From: Pseudomonas typographi
Lineage (GTDB): Bacteria > Pseudomonadota > Gammaproteobacteria > Pseudomonadales > Pseudomonadaceae
Direction of reading: 5' to 3'
Assembly: GCF_014694385.1 (NCBI RefSeq)
Contig: NZ_JAAOCA010000011.1
Coordinates: 62,001-126,000, forward strand
Length of the DNA: 64,000 nt
How positions within the stretch are numbered: position 1 is the first letter of the stretch; each line of letters opens with the position of its first letter. The position numbers and the translations under genes are program-made. Under the pieces are notes generated by a model that did not search any database, was not told the origin of the DNA, and worked only from the letters and a program-made list of their open reading frames with translations. Of the stretch, positions 8,801 through 17,369 are shown in pieces.

Positions 8801-10913
8801 CCAACCCTTTGAGGCGTTCGGCCAGGTATTGGCGAAAATGCGGTTGGGCCTTGAGCTCATCCAGCAACCATTGCGAAACCGCGCCTACCTGTGGGCGCTC
8901 CACCAATACCGGCCCGTGTGGCACACCTGGCAGGTACAGCACGGCCAAGCCGTCGCTGCGGCGCTCGACCACGCCCACCCCTTGCACGCCCCGCTGCGGG
9001 TGCACGCCAATGGAAAGCTGCAGGGTGTGAATGCACAGGCCGGCCTGTTCAAGCGCCGCTGGGGTACGTGCCACCGCCGCGGCCAACAGCATGTTCAGCC
9101 CCGCTGTGCTAAGTTGGCGGCGCCAATGGGCGACCTGCGCGCACAAGCTGATCTCGTGCTCATAGGGCTCGAGCAGGCGTTGCGGATCATCCGATTCTTC
9201 AGGGGCTAGCCGGTGTTCGAGTAACTGTTCGTAACGGCGCAGTGGGTCCTCTTCGGCCAGCAGCCGGCCCAAGTAATGCGGGGTCCACTGCCAGCGCGCG
9301 TGCTCCGGGTGAGGGCCCTGGTCACCCGGCTCACAGGCCGGCACGAAGGGGGCAAGCAGGTGTGCCATCGCCAGCCGTGCCTGTTCCATTTCGCTGCCTA
9401 GGTCGATGTTTTCGCAGGCGAACTGGGCCAGGGTCAAGGTTTCCCAAGCGTCGCCCGCCACCCACCGCGGGCCAGGCTCAGCGGGCGGGTAGATCAACAG
9501 GTCGGCCGGCGGCGGCTCCACGATGGCCGGATAAGGCCGATACTCAACCGCCATCGGGCGCTCAATGAACGGCGCATCGGGCGCCACGCTAACGCACAGC
9601 GCCCGGCGAATGCGGGCCGCCATAAGCTTGCCAGCGAAATCGGCAAAGCTCGGCAGGGTGTCGGCCAGCCAATGCTCCAGGCGCTGCGAGGCATGGTGAT
9701 ACGCGCCTAGTTGGTCGGTGTAGCGGCGCCGGGCCGCCTCATCGAGGGCCAGCAGCCACGGCGGCAAGCGATCGATGACCGCCGCCGCGAACCAACGCCC
9801 CTCTACCTCGCCTATGGCTGCCAGCCGTGTGGCGTTGTCGGCAATGGCCAGGCAACCGAGCGTCTCTTGCCAGGCCCGTTCCTGGGCGGCCACACGGGGC
9901 ATATCCGGCCAAGGCCCTTGCCCACCCTCGATGGCTTGGGCGGCGGCTTGCCATTGCCCGGCGATCTCCCGTAACCCACCTAGCAGCCCATCGGGCAGCA
10001 CCTCGAAGCCGACCGGCCCATCCAGAGAAAATGTCGCCGGCAAGCGCGGCGCCAGTTGTTTCATCAAGGGCGTTGGCACCCCACAGCGCAGGGTGAACGC
10101 CAAGCGCTCGCGAAGCTCGCTGGGGTGCATGACATACTGCAACCCGCCCGCTGCACCGTGCAGCCAAAGGAACACGTGCTGGGCATGGGTGTTGGCTTGC
10201 CACAGGTAGGCATCGGCCAACACCCAGGCCCCCGGTATCGGCATGCCGCCCACGTGCACCGCGCAACACTGGAAGGTGCCGGGCGCCAAGTGGCTACCCA
10301 ACCAGGCCAGGGCATCGGCCGGTAGCGCGCCCTCCTCGTGTTGCAGCCAGGCCTCGTGCCATAGCGCATCCCGCAAGGCCGGCAACAGCGCCGCCGGGGC
10401 CTGCTCGATCGTCGCCAAGCTTAGCCCGCCCAACGCTTGCTGGCTGGCCTGGCAGGCGCCCGCGCGGCGCGCCAAATGCTCCCTATAGGTGGCCAAGGCC
10501 GGCGCGCTGGGTGGCAGCTCGCCGAAACGTTCGAGCAAGCGGGCTTGGTGCCGGTTTCGGTCGCCCTCTAACAACAGCCGGGGATAGGCCTGGGATTGGC
10601 TACCGGGGCGAAGCAACCGGTCGAAGGACTGCGCCTGCTCACCCAGCGCCTCGGCCAGCGCCGTTTGCCAGGCCGCGGGCTGCAGCGCTAGCGCTGAAAA
10701 CAGTGGCGCATGCTCGGCAGCTAACAGCGGGGCCAAGGCCTGCGGTGGGGAAGGCGATGCCAAAGCATCGGCCACGGCGTTGAGCCATTCAACCGGGCGC
10801 TCGGCGATGGCCAAGGCCCCGTCGAGCGCGGCCATGGCTTGCTCTGCGTGGCCGGGCAAGAACGCTACCGGCTCCAGCGTTGGGGGCCCTAATAAATCGG
10901 TAAGGTCGGTCAT
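5823..10913 (-). CDS. Very large (1,696 aa) putative toxin, DUF6543/dermonecrotic-toxin-like
   Basis: The start ATG at 10913 (MTDLTDLLGPP) is preceded by AAGGAAG. No signal peptide, RHS repeats or VgrG/PAAR module is visible. Around residues 765-835 two hydrophobic stretches (WLGWGRFALSFVPGIGTLI and LGASVLDVLTSLVPGLAGLP) resemble the membrane-inserting region that large Pseudomonas DUF6543 toxins carry in mid-protein. The rest is Leu/Arg/Ala-rich with no catalytic motif I can name. The composition (64% GC-like, few unusual codons) matches the neighbours. No immunity gene is evident. The toxin assignment rests on overall architecture and is moderate; secretion route and target are unknown. Confidence 0.6.
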   Translation of the reverse strand: MTDLTDLLGPPTLEPVAFLPGHAEQAMAALDGALAIAERPVEWLNAVADALASPSPPQALAPLLAAEHAPLFSALALQPAAWQTALAEALGEQAQSFDRLLRPGSQSQAYPRLLLEGDRNRHQARLLERFGELPPSAPALATYREHLARRAGACQASQQALGGLSLATIEQAPAALLPALRDALWHEAWLQHEEGALPADALAWLGSHLAPGTFQCCAVHVGGMPIPGAWVLADAYLWQANTHAQHVFLWLHGAAGGLQYVMHPSELRERLAFTLRCGVPTPLMKQLAPRLPATFSLDGPVGFEVLPDGLLGGLREIAGQWQAAAQAIEGGQGPWPDMPRVAAQERAWQETLGCLAIADNATRLAAIGEVEGRWFAAAVIDRLPPWLLALDEAARRRYTDQLGAYHHASQRLEHWLADTLPSFADFAGKLMAARIRRALCVSVAPDAPFIERPMAVEYRPYPAIVEPPPADLLIYPPAEPGPRWVAGDAWETLTLAQFACENIDLGSEMEQARLAMAHLLAPFVPACEPGDQGPHPEHARWQWTPHYLGRLLAEEDPLRRYEQLLEHRLAPEESDDPQRLLEPYEHEISLCAQVAHWRRQLSTAGLNMLLAAAVARTPAALEQAGLCIHTLQLSIGVHPQRGVQGVGVVERRSDGLAVLYLPGVPHGPVLVERPQVGAVSQWLLDELKAQPHFRQYLAERLKGLVVAEVLSYMNQAALRDYHGYLSLHRSAEQTLGRLQLADRRLLLLAQAEQHGRSQRSILQARPSAAQYWLGWGRFALSFVPGIGTLISLQEAYESVRLLQEAGGRRDAVAAFEAAGALGASVLDVLTSLVPGLAGLPALRKAAAARRLLRSGNRLPALALRYTPQDRQYLHGRDTGSFLRGGEQWIELDGHLRQVYRRPGEGTLRLRRLPGQFYEAPVRREGMHWARHADVGVLGGGGKLTAAESVFADWGAGRRATALAQGRRLLAQFDFLDDTAAEEFARAYVAEARIPQWALQYRRTGDLPGPPPADHLLAGLEVAITPADRFFGGQYGGQADIMFSGEGVTRPHVRLNGRYYPLMGRPVANDRRTYIPGPGPLPESLGELDRLIERGAGPLRVQLGDSVPAAATLLGPYPETFIQRLRRVRPWLTDETVEAWGEALYREGEVPGIAPPHNRLHGQRLRRLEDIVEGRGKRLDDYREPLRGLDLFEVRQLPVVFGLGAPVVRFDRLGIRLGADDVALARRSMANIAGGFSQVVERVLTRGGYEILDNLDHHGRTLTLFRRAGLPDSYLMLTQRAGSTFHIPTTQPAAGGPLALFFSELHVRRVIERIEHPALRQYLQTARREGRLHTLIAGVGIAGQEVRMRLQRIRLVAGLEPEPPAEAPWRRWLQPLTDQDIETDFRSGLYRSQPDGPAQAIEVEGLRLPIFPTPNPGTVVISHPLSLPDPLSLQALNQYLHARFDEQPWLFARRGAVWRAQRPMFAAPVEQMAMLARPGLSAVSALNVADHVFQATQGDALARLTRLEHVLVAWQGHSAHLGSLADPIRLAMPHAPTALPAGSGYRLVITPELPTASPASLHLTFGAGEHRRLLAARQAPQPQGIAMLVGNALQHYGLAYHGAHGGVMHYGQANTGLAYLVLPRHSFSHELNLAPPGQGRMLSNAWIDTWLAELPAQQAEPLRQALGTGRLVPLVACVRFGASPADDRLVLMRLQAG

Positions 10914-11135
10914 GGGGCTTCCTTGTTCGAAAGCCACCATTGTTTGCAGGCATGGGAAAGGCTGTGCCCTACCATGGCACTTCACACCCGGGCGGCAAAC
11001 GGATTAAGCACCCAGTGAAGCGACTCAGCCGTTCACAAACGTTGACGGGTAAATGGTGTTGCCGGGCAAGCCGGGGCGACGCGTCATAGTAGGGCTACGG
11101 CGACAGGCCACTTCTGAAACACCACACTGGACGCT

Positions 11136-11489
11136 TCAGCTACCGCGATAAGTGGAATAGCTATAAGGCGAGAGCAGCAACGGCACGTGATAATGGTTTT
11201 GCCGCGCATCCAGGCCCACGCGCAGCACCACCACGTCTAAAAACGCAGGTTCAGCCAGTGCCGTGCCGCGCGCGCGATAATAATCGCCGGCGTGAAAATG
11301 CAATTGATAAACACCGCTGGCGAACGCTTCGCCCTCCAGCAGTGGTGCATCGCAGCGGCCGTCGGCGTTGGTCACGGTGCTGGCAAGTGGTTCGAGCAGT
11401 TGCCCGCGCACGCGGTACAGTTCGACACGGATGCCCTGGCCGGGGCAACCATGGGCTGCGTCGAGCACGTGGGTGGTAAGTGCTGCCAT
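11136..11489 (-). CDS. uraH: 5-hydroxyisourate hydrolase (transthyretin-related)
   Basis: A 117-residue enzyme hydrolysing 5-hydroxyisourate to OHCU, the step after urate oxidation. Diagnostic features: the N-terminal LTTHVLDAAHGCPG and the C-terminal YRGS tetrapeptide that marks transthyretin-related hydrolases. Start ATG 11489 gives the usual family length. It is divergent from puuE, and the 340-bp space between them carries two palindromes that could serve both promoters. Confidence 0.96.
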   Translation of the reverse strand: MAALTTHVLDAAHGCPGQGIRVELYRVRGQLLEPLASTVTNADGRCDAPLLEGEAFASGVYQLHFHAGDYYRARGTALAEPAFLDVVVLRVGLDARQNHYHVPLLLSPYSYSTYRGS

Positions 11490-11575
11490 GGCTGGCCTCC
11501 AAGGTTGGGCGTGTATGCACCAGATCAGGGCAATCGGGCGCAAAGATCATGAATACTGGACAGTTTAATGTAAAA

Positions 11576-11585
11576 TTGTACACAA
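11576..11585. promoter_or_regulatory. Candidate GntR operator near uraH
   Basis: TTGTACACAA, one mismatch from a perfect palindrome, 87 bp upstream of the uraH start. It belongs with the sites at 4972 and 11760. Assignment to the GntR product at 4195-4935 is inference. Confidence 0.5.
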
Positions 11586-11759
11586 GTTTTGGGGCAACCT
11601 TTTCACTGCTCCGCCGCTGCGCTTGGCATTCTGCAATGTTTAGCATAGGCGCCAGGTTATGCACAGCAAGCTGACCATTCAGGCAGGTTTTTTGCAAGGT
11701 CTGGTTATAGGTTATCTAAAATATCCACGGGAAAAATGCGCCCCAATCGCCCAGCAAAG

Positions 11760-11769
11760 TTGTATACAA
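11760..11769. promoter_or_regulatory. Candidate GntR operator near puuE
   Basis: TTGTATACAA, a perfect 10-bp palindrome 62 bp upstream of the puuE GTG start. It is the best copy of the motif shared by the three purine-cluster promoters. Confidence 0.55.
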
Positions 11770-11831
11770 TAAATCCATTACCGCGGCCGGCGGTTGCCGT
11801 GCCTTCTTCTTTTGCCTGAAAGGACACCCTC

Positions 11832-12758
11832 GTGAGTGCAGATTACCCACGCGACCTGATCGGTTACGGCGACCGCCCTCCCCATCCGCAATGGCCAGGC
11901 CAGGCACGCATCGCGTTGTCGTTCGTGCTCAACTATGAAGAAGGTGGCGAGCGCAACGTGCTGCACGGCGATAAAGAATCCGAAGCCTTCCTCTCCGAAA
12001 TGGTGTCTGCCCAACCGCTGCAGGGCGTGCGCAACATGAGCATGGAATCGCTGTACGAATACGGTAGCCGCGCCGGGGTGTGGCGCATCCTTGCGCTGTT
12101 CGCCCGGCATGAGATCCCGCTGACCATCTTCGCCGTGGCCATGGCCGCCCAGCGCCACCCCGCGGTGATCCGCGCAATGGTCGAGGCCGGCCATGAAATT
12201 TGCAGCCACGGTTACCGCTGGGTCGACTACCAGTACATGAGCCCCGAGCAAGAACGCGAGCACCTGCAGCAGGCCGTGCGTATCCTCACCGAACTCACCG
12301 GGCAGCGCCCGCTGGGCTGGTACACCGGCCGCACCAGCCCGAACACCCGGCGCCTGGTGATGGAAGAAGGCGGCTTCTTGTATGACTGCGACACCTACGA
12401 CGACGACCTGCCCTATTGGGAGCCGAACACGCCCACCGGCAAGCCGCACTTGGTGATCCCCTACACCCTCGACACCAACGACATGCGTTTCACCCAGGCG
12501 CAAGGCTTCAACACCGGCGAGCAGTTCTTTCAATACCTTAAGGATGCCTTCGACACCCTTTACGAAGAAGGCGCCAGCGCGCCGAAGATGCTTACGGTCG
12601 GCCTGCATTGCCGGTTGATCGGGCGGCCGGCGCGGCTGGCGGCGCTCAAGCGCTTCGTTGAGTACACCGAAGGCTTCGAGGGGGTGTGGTATGCCCGCCG
12701 GGTAGACATCGCCCGCCATTGGTACGCCACCCACCCCTATACCGGGGGTGCGCAGTGA
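11832..12758 (+). CDS. puuE: Allantoinase PuuE (polysaccharide-deacetylase fold)
   Basis: A 308-residue enzyme that opens the allantoin ring to allantoate. It belongs to the carbohydrate-esterase-4/NodB fold and is unrelated to classical metal-dependent allantoinase. Seen: DLIGYGDRPPHPQWPGQARI at the start, characteristic of PuuE, and EICSHGYRWVDYQ, the His-containing NodB-like motif. The start is GTG 11832. Its TGA overlaps the uraD GTG (GTGA), so translation is coupled. Confidence 0.95.
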   Translation: MSADYPRDLIGYGDRPPHPQWPGQARIALSFVLNYEEGGERNVLHGDKESEAFLSEMVSAQPLQGVRNMSMESLYEYGSRAGVWRILALFARHEIPLTIFAVAMAAQRHPAVIRAMVEAGHEICSHGYRWVDYQYMSPEQEREHLQQAVRILTELTGQRPLGWYTGRTSPNTRRLVMEEGGFLYDCDTYDDDLPYWEPNTPTGKPHLVIPYTLDTNDMRFTQAQGFNTGEQFFQYLKDAFDTLYEEGASAPKMLTVGLHCRLIGRPARLAALKRFVEYTEGFEGVWYARRVDIARHWYATHPYTGGAQ

Positions 12759-13270
12759 CCGCGTTCAGCCACCTGACCCCCTCGCAGTTGGACCGCCAAG
12801 GGTTCATCGCAGCCTTCGGCGACATCTACGAGCACTCCCCGTGGGTAGCCGAGGCTGCCTTCGACAGCGCCCACGGCACCGAGCTGGACCAGGTCGAAAG
12901 CCTACACCAGCACATGAGCCAAGCGTTGCACCGCGCGGGCCGGGAACGCCAGTTGGCCCTGATCAACGCCCACCCCGACCTCGCCGGCAAGGCCGCGGTG
13001 GCCGGGGAGCTGACTGCCGCCAGCACGCGCGAGCAGGCTGGTGCCGGCATCCATGAATGCACCGCGGAAGAATTCGCACGGTTTACCGCGCTTAACAGCG
13101 CCTACAAGGCCCGCTTCGGCTTCCCGTTCATCATGGCCGTGAAAGGCAGCAACCGGCAGCAGATTCTTGCCGCGTTCGAGCAACGCATCGGGCACACCCC
13201 GGAACAAGAGTTTCGCTGCGCCCTGGCCGAGATCGATAAGATCGCGCTGTTGCGCCTGCTGGCTCTTTAA
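12755..13270 (+). CDS. uraD: OHCU decarboxylase
   Basis: A 171-residue enzyme decarboxylating 2-oxo-4-hydroxy-4-carboxy-5-ureidoimidazoline to S-allantoin. The HPDLAGKAA motif (about residues 70-78), with its catalytic His, is the family signature, and GFPFIMAVKG follows. GTG at 12755 is chosen because it overlaps the puuE stop and begins the family's usual N-terminus (TAFSHLTPSQLDRQGF). Confidence 0.95.
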   Translation: MTAFSHLTPSQLDRQGFIAAFGDIYEHSPWVAEAAFDSAHGTELDQVESLHQHMSQALHRAGRERQLALINAHPDLAGKAAVAGELTAASTREQAGAGIHECTAEEFARFTALNSAYKARFGFPFIMAVKGSNRQQILAAFEQRIGHTPEQEFRCALAEIDKIALLRLLAL

Positions 13271-13300
13271 CCGCCCCTACACCACAAGGCACGGAACCCC

Positions 13301-14296
13301 ATGAAAGCGTACGCCGCCCCCTTCGAAAAGTTTGTCAACCTGGCCGATGCACGCCTCGGCACCCAGGCCATCAGCGTGACCGATGATTGGTTCGCCGACG
13401 TTAACCGGATGTTCCAACCCACCCCGGCGGTGTGGAAAGAAGGCGTATTCGACGACAACGGCAAGTGGATGGACGGCTGGGAGTCGCGCCGTAAACGCTT
13501 TGAGGGCTATGACCACGCGGTGATTCGGCTGGGGGTGCCGGGCACGATCAAGGGCATAGACATCGACACCTCGTATTTCACCGGCAACTACCCGCCCTCG
13601 GCCTCGCTCGAAGGCTGCTTCGTGGCCGACGGCGACCCCACCAGCAGCACCGTGTGGGCCGAAGTACTGCCGGCGGTAGACCTGCAAGGCAACAGCCACC
13701 ACTACCACGAGGTGCGTAGCGAGCAAGCCTTCACCCACCTGCGCTTCAACATCTACCCCGACGGCGGCGTGGCACGCCTGCGAGTGTATGGGGTTCCGTT
13801 TCGTGACTGGGCCACCGTCGGTGACACCGAGGCGTTGGACCTGGCCGCCGCGCTCAATGGCGGCCGCGCCCTGGCCTGCTCGGACGAACACTTCGGGCGC
13901 ATGGGCAACCTGCTCAACCCCGGCCGTGGCGTGAACATGGGCGACGGCTGGGAAACCGCGCGCCGCCGCACCCCTGGCAACGACTGGGTGATCATCGCCC
14001 TGGGCCACCCGGGCGTGGTCGAGCAGGTGATCGTCGACACCTTGCACTTCAAAGGTAACTACCCCGACAGTTGCTCGATCCAAGCGGCGTATGTGAAGGG
14101 CGGCACCGACAGCCAAATCGAAACCCAAAGCCTGTTCTGGCGCGAACTGCTCCCTAGCCAGAAGCTCTCCATGCACCAGGAGCACAGCTTCGCCGAACAG
14201 CTCCACGCCCTCGGGCCAATCACCCACATCCGCCTGAACGTGTTCCCCGACGGCGGCGTGAGCCGCCTGCGGGTGCTGGGCAAGCTGGCCCGCTGA
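13301..14296 (+). CDS. alc: Allantoicase
   Basis: A 331-residue hydrolase splitting allantoate into ureidoglycolate and urea. The family's two homologous jelly-roll halves are visible: the motif [13 protein letters not shown] (first half) recurs as [13 protein letters not shown] (second half), and [16 protein letters not shown] recurs as [16 protein letters not shown]. It lies 30 bp after uraD. Confidence 0.96.
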   Translation: MKAYAAPFEKFVNLADARLGTQAISVTDDWFADVNRMFQPTPAVWKEGVFDDNGKWMDGWESRRKRFEGYDHAVIRLGVPGTIKGIDIDTSYFTGNYPPSASLEGCFVADGDPTSSTVWAEVLPAVDLQGNSHHYHEVRSEQAFTHLRFNIYPDGGVARLRVYGVPFRDWATVGDTEALDLAAALNGGRALACSDEHFGRMGNLLNPGRGVNMGDGWETARRRTPGNDWVIIALGHPGVVEQVIVDTLHFKGNYPDSCSIQAAYVKGGTDSQIETQSLFWRELLPSQKLSMHQEHSFAEQLHALGPITHIRLNVFPDGGVSRLRVLGKLAR

Positions 14297-14329
14297 ATGG
14301 CCCATTCCCTTTTTGACCGGAACCCAAGC

Positions 14330-14833
14330 ATGCGTACTCTCGCCATCGAGCCGCTGGCCCCGCAAGCGTTCGCCCCATTCGGCGACGTCATCGACACCGA
14401 CGGCCGCGATTTCTTCATGATCAACAACGGCTCGACGCAGCGCTATCACAAGCTGGCCGAAGTACAGACCGAATCGCCTGAAGACCGGGCCATCATCAAT
14501 ATCTTTCGCGCCCAAGCCCTGCAGTACCCGCTAACAGTGCGCATGCTCGAGCGCCACCCACGCGGCAGCCAGGCGTTCATACCGCTGCTGGGCAACCCCT
14601 TTCTGATCGTGGTGGCGCCCCCTGGCGATGAGCCGGTATCAGGCTTGGTTCGTGCCTTCATCAGCAACGGCAGGCAGGGCATCAATTACCATCGCGGCGT
14701 TTGGCACCACCCAGTGCTGGCGATCGAACAGCAGGATGACTTCCTGGTGGTCGATCGCAGCGGGCCTGGCGACAACTGCGACGAGTTCTACTTCAGCGAG
14801 CCGCAACAAGTGCTGCTCGAATTCCACCGATAA
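14330..14833 (+). CDS. allA: Ureidoglycolate lyase
   Basis: A 167-residue cupin-like enzyme releasing glyoxylate and urea from ureidoglycolate. Start ATG 14330 (MRTLAIEPL) gives the usual family length; an in-frame ATG at 14297 directly abuts the alc stop but adds 11 non-conserved residues. The motifs HPRGSQAFIPL and GVWHHPVLA are typical of AllA. It completes the urate-to-glyoxylate route in this operon. Confidence 0.95.
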   Translation: MRTLAIEPLAPQAFAPFGDVIDTDGRDFFMINNGSTQRYHKLAEVQTESPEDRAIINIFRAQALQYPLTVRMLERHPRGSQAFIPLLGNPFLIVVAPPGDEPVSGLVRAFISNGRQGINYHRGVWHHPVLAIEQQDDFLVVDRSGPGDNCDEFYFSEPQQVLLEFHR

Positions 14834-14890
14834 AAGAAGGCCGGCCTGCTGCGGTGCATCGCACCCGCGCGCCGGCGTGAGGCTACAACT

Positions 14891-16222
14891 GTGCAAGCAC
14901 ATCTGATGGAGTGGCTGAATCTAGGCGTGCGCTGGGTTCACATGATCGTCGGGATCGCCTGGATCGGCGCGTCCTTTTATTTTGTTTGGTTGGAGAACAA
15001 CCTCGACCGGCGCAACCCTGGCGAAGGGCTGTCCGGCGATTTATGGGCCATTCATGGTGGCGGCATCTACCACCTGAAGAAATACAAGCTGGCACCGCCG
15101 CAAATGCCTGAGCACTTGCACTGGTTCAAATGGGAGGCCTACGCCACCTGGTTGAGCGGGGTGGCGTTGCTGTGCGTGGTGTTCTACTTCAACCCCACGC
15201 TTTACTTGCTCGCCCCCGGCAGCACCTTGAGCGGGGCCGAAGGGGTGGCCCTGGCCCTCGGCTCGCTGGCGCTGGCCTGGTTCATCTACGACATACTTTG
15301 CGACTCGTACCTGGGCGACCGCCCGGCGGTGCTGGCGTTGATATTGTTCGTGCTGATCATCGGCGCCTGCTATGGGTTCAGCAAGGTGTTCAGCGGCCGC
15401 GCCGCCTACCTGCACACCGGGGCGATCATTGGCACTATCATGGTCGGCAATGTGTTTCGCACCATCATGCCGGCGCAGCGCGCATTGGTGGCGGCGATCA
15501 AGGAGAACCGCACCCCCGACCCGAGCCTGCCCGCCAAGGGCCTGTTGCGCTCGCGGCACAACAACTACTTCACCTTGCCAGTGCTGTTCATCATGATCAG
15601 CAACCACTTCCCCAGCACCTACGGTAGCCCCTATAACTGGGCGATCCTGGCGGGTATCGCGGCCGTGGCCATTTTGGTGCGGCATTATTTCAACACCCGC
15701 CACAATAGCCAGCGCTACGCTTGGGCATTGCCAGTGGGCGCGCTGGGCATGCTGTGCCTGGCCTACGTGACCGGCCCCACGCCGGTGGCCCGCCCGGCCA
15801 ACGCCCAGGTGGAATTCCAGCCGCTGCCCGAAACCGCCCTCGGCGGGCGCCGCGCTGACGACCCGACGCCACCGCCCCCCGCCGCCGCACCGACTACGCC
15901 GGCCCCGGCGGCGCCCAGCGCCCAGGCGCAAGCCGCACAGGCCACACCGGCCAGCGGCAGTGGCGGGTTCGCCAAGGTGCACAGCGTGATCAAAGAGCGC
16001 TGTACGGTGTGCCATTCGGCCAACCCCACCAGCAGCCTGTTCAGCTCGGCGCCAGCGGGGGTAATGTTCGACACCCCCGAGCAGATCCAGCAGATGGCCG
16101 CGCGCATTCAGGCGCAGGCGGTGGCCAGCCAGATCATGCCGCTGGGCAACGTCACCCAGATGACCCCTGAAGAACGCCAACTGATCGGCGACTGGACCGC
16201 CAACGGCGCACACCTCAACTAA
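14891..16222 (+). CDS. puuD: Urate hydroxylase PuuD, membrane-bound with C-terminal cytochrome c
   Basis: A 443-residue inner-membrane protein replacing soluble uricase: it oxidises urate to 5-hydroxyisourate and passes electrons to a haem. Residues 1-310 hold about eight hydrophobic segments with IVGIAWIGASFYFVWLEN near the start. A Pro/Ala/Thr-rich linker (about residues 320-355) leads to a c-type haem domain with CTVCH at about residues 372-376 and Met-containing ligands nearer the end (SQIMPLGNVTQM). The start is GTG 14891, or ATG 14906. Confidence 0.93.
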   Translation: MQAHLMEWLNLGVRWVHMIVGIAWIGASFYFVWLENNLDRRNPGEGLSGDLWAIHGGGIYHLKKYKLAPPQMPEHLHWFKWEAYATWLSGVALLCVVFYFNPTLYLLAPGSTLSGAEGVALALGSLALAWFIYDILCDSYLGDRPAVLALILFVLIIGACYGFSKVFSGRAAYLHTGAIIGTIMVGNVFRTIMPAQRALVAAIKENRTPDPSLPAKGLLRSRHNNYFTLPVLFIMISNHFPSTYGSPYNWAILAGIAAVAILVRHYFNTRHNSQRYAWALPVGALGMLCLAYVTGPTPVARPANAQVEFQPLPETALGGRRADDPTPPPPAAAPTTPAPAAPSAQAQAAQATPASGSGGFAKVHSVIKERCTVCHSANPTSSLFSSAPAGVMFDTPEQIQQMAARIQAQAVASQIMPLGNVTQMTPEERQLIGDWTANGAHLN

Positions 16223-16233
16223 TGCCCCCCTGC

Positions 16234-16256
16234 GGGGCGGCCCGGCCAGCCGCCCC
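16234..16256 (+). terminator. GC-rich hairpin after puuD
   Basis: GGGGCGGC (16234-16241) pairs perfectly with GCCGCCCC (16249-16256) across a 7-nt loop, 12 bp after the puuD stop. There is no T-run, so it is at best an attenuator or Rho-assisted end. The rest of 16257-16514 shows no gene. Confidence 0.35.
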
Positions 16257-16514
16257 TGCGCCATTAAGACACCTGCGTAGCCCGCGCTGCCCCAGTATCG
16301 TGCGTCCCCCTAGCGCCACGCCATGGGGTTTTACGCGGCAATGCCCCGGGAAACCTTATTTTCAACCGAGCGGACAACTTTTTTGCGCCCTGGCGTAACA
16401 GTTGGCGCAGCCATTGCTAGTGGCACCGGGCTGCCTAAAAAGCTGACCGAATGGACAACCACTAGAGCAAGGCGCCGCAGACGCGCCACTCGTATCACCT
16501 AGGAGCGTACCCGC

Positions 16515-17300
16515 ATGAAATCGACCCTCTGCAGCCTGGCACTGGCCGGCAGTGTACTGGCCACCGCACCGGCAATGGCCGGTGAATGGCTGCAATGGCA
16601 AAGCAACAGCCTCACCTACCTGTGGGGCAAGGACTTCGCCGTAGACCCGGAAACCCAGCAAACCTTCACCTTCGAGCACGCCGACAGCTGGAAGTACGGC
16701 GACAACTTCTTGTTCGTCGACAGCATCCACTACCAAGGCAAAAAGAGCGACAGCGCAGGCAACAACACCCTGTACGGCGAGTTCAGCCCACGGTTGTCGG
16801 CCAGCAAGATCTTCGGCCAGCCGATTGCCCTTGGCCCCGTCAAGGACGTGCTGCTGGCCATGACGTACGAGTTTGGTGAAGGTGATGTGGAGTCGTACCT
16901 GATCGGCCCGGGCTTCGACCTCAACGTGCCGGGTTTCGATTACTTCCAGCTCAACTTCTACAAACGCTACAGCGACGGCTCGCGTGCCGGCGACAACGTA
17001 TGGCAGATCACCCCGGTGTTTTCCTATACCCTCCCGGTGGGCAAATCCGACATTCTCGTCGACGGTTACATCGATTGGGTCGTCGGCAACGACTCCAACA
17101 ACCACGGTGACTACCACGCCAACCTGCACGTGAACCCGCAGATCAAATACGACCTGGGCAAGGCACTGAACCTGGGCGAGAAGCAGCTCTATGTGGGGAT
17201 CGAATACGACTACTGGGAAAACAAATACGGGATCAAGGACACGGACTCCTTCGACACCAACCAGAATACGGCCAGCTTTTTGCTGAAAGTGTTCTTTTAA
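16515..17300 (+). CDS. Tsx-like/OmpK-family nucleoside-specific outer-membrane channel
   Basis: A 261-residue outer-membrane beta-barrel. A signal peptide ends at about residue 22 (APAMAG). Alternating aromatic strands such as WLQWQSNSLTYLWGKDF and a C-terminal Phe (LLKVFF) are as expected of Omp assembly substrates. In Tsx relatives the channel admits nucleosides and nucleobases. Its place directly after the urate pathway suggests it supplies purines to these enzymes; this is inference from context. Confidence 0.85.
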   Translation: MKSTLCSLALAGSVLATAPAMAGEWLQWQSNSLTYLWGKDFAVDPETQQTFTFEHADSWKYGDNFLFVDSIHYQGKKSDSAGNNTLYGEFSPRLSASKIFGQPIALGPVKDVLLAMTYEFGEGDVESYLIGPGFDLNVPGFDYFQLNFYKRYSDGSRAGDNVWQITPVFSYTLPVGKSDILVDGYIDWVVGNDSNNHGDYHANLHVNPQIKYDLGKALNLGEKQLYVGIEYDYWENKYGIKDTDSFDTNQNTASFLLKVFF

Positions 17301-17369
17301 GGCCCTATACACCGCCAGTTGCCAGCCGCCGCTTGCAGCTGGCCGCTGGCCGCTTGCACAATAGCCCCC

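Larger units (their letters stand above)
11490..11831. promoter_or_regulatory. Divergent uraH/puuE promoter region
   Basis: A gene-free stretch, more AT-rich than its surroundings. It contains two copies of a TTGTAYACAA palindrome, 11576-11585 (one mismatch) and 11760-11769 (perfect), 184 bp apart and each nearer to one of the divergent genes. No further gene is seen here. AT-rich stretches such as those at 11563-11581 and 11708-11722 could hold promoter elements, but I cannot assign -10/-35 boxes with confidence. Confidence 0.5.

Noticed and set aside
5823..10913. Long open frames on the plus strand across the giant gene (for example about 6648-8105).
   Set aside because: They are antisense shadows of a GC-rich gene: no ribosome-binding site, low-complexity Arg/His/Gln-rich translation, and no family resemblance.
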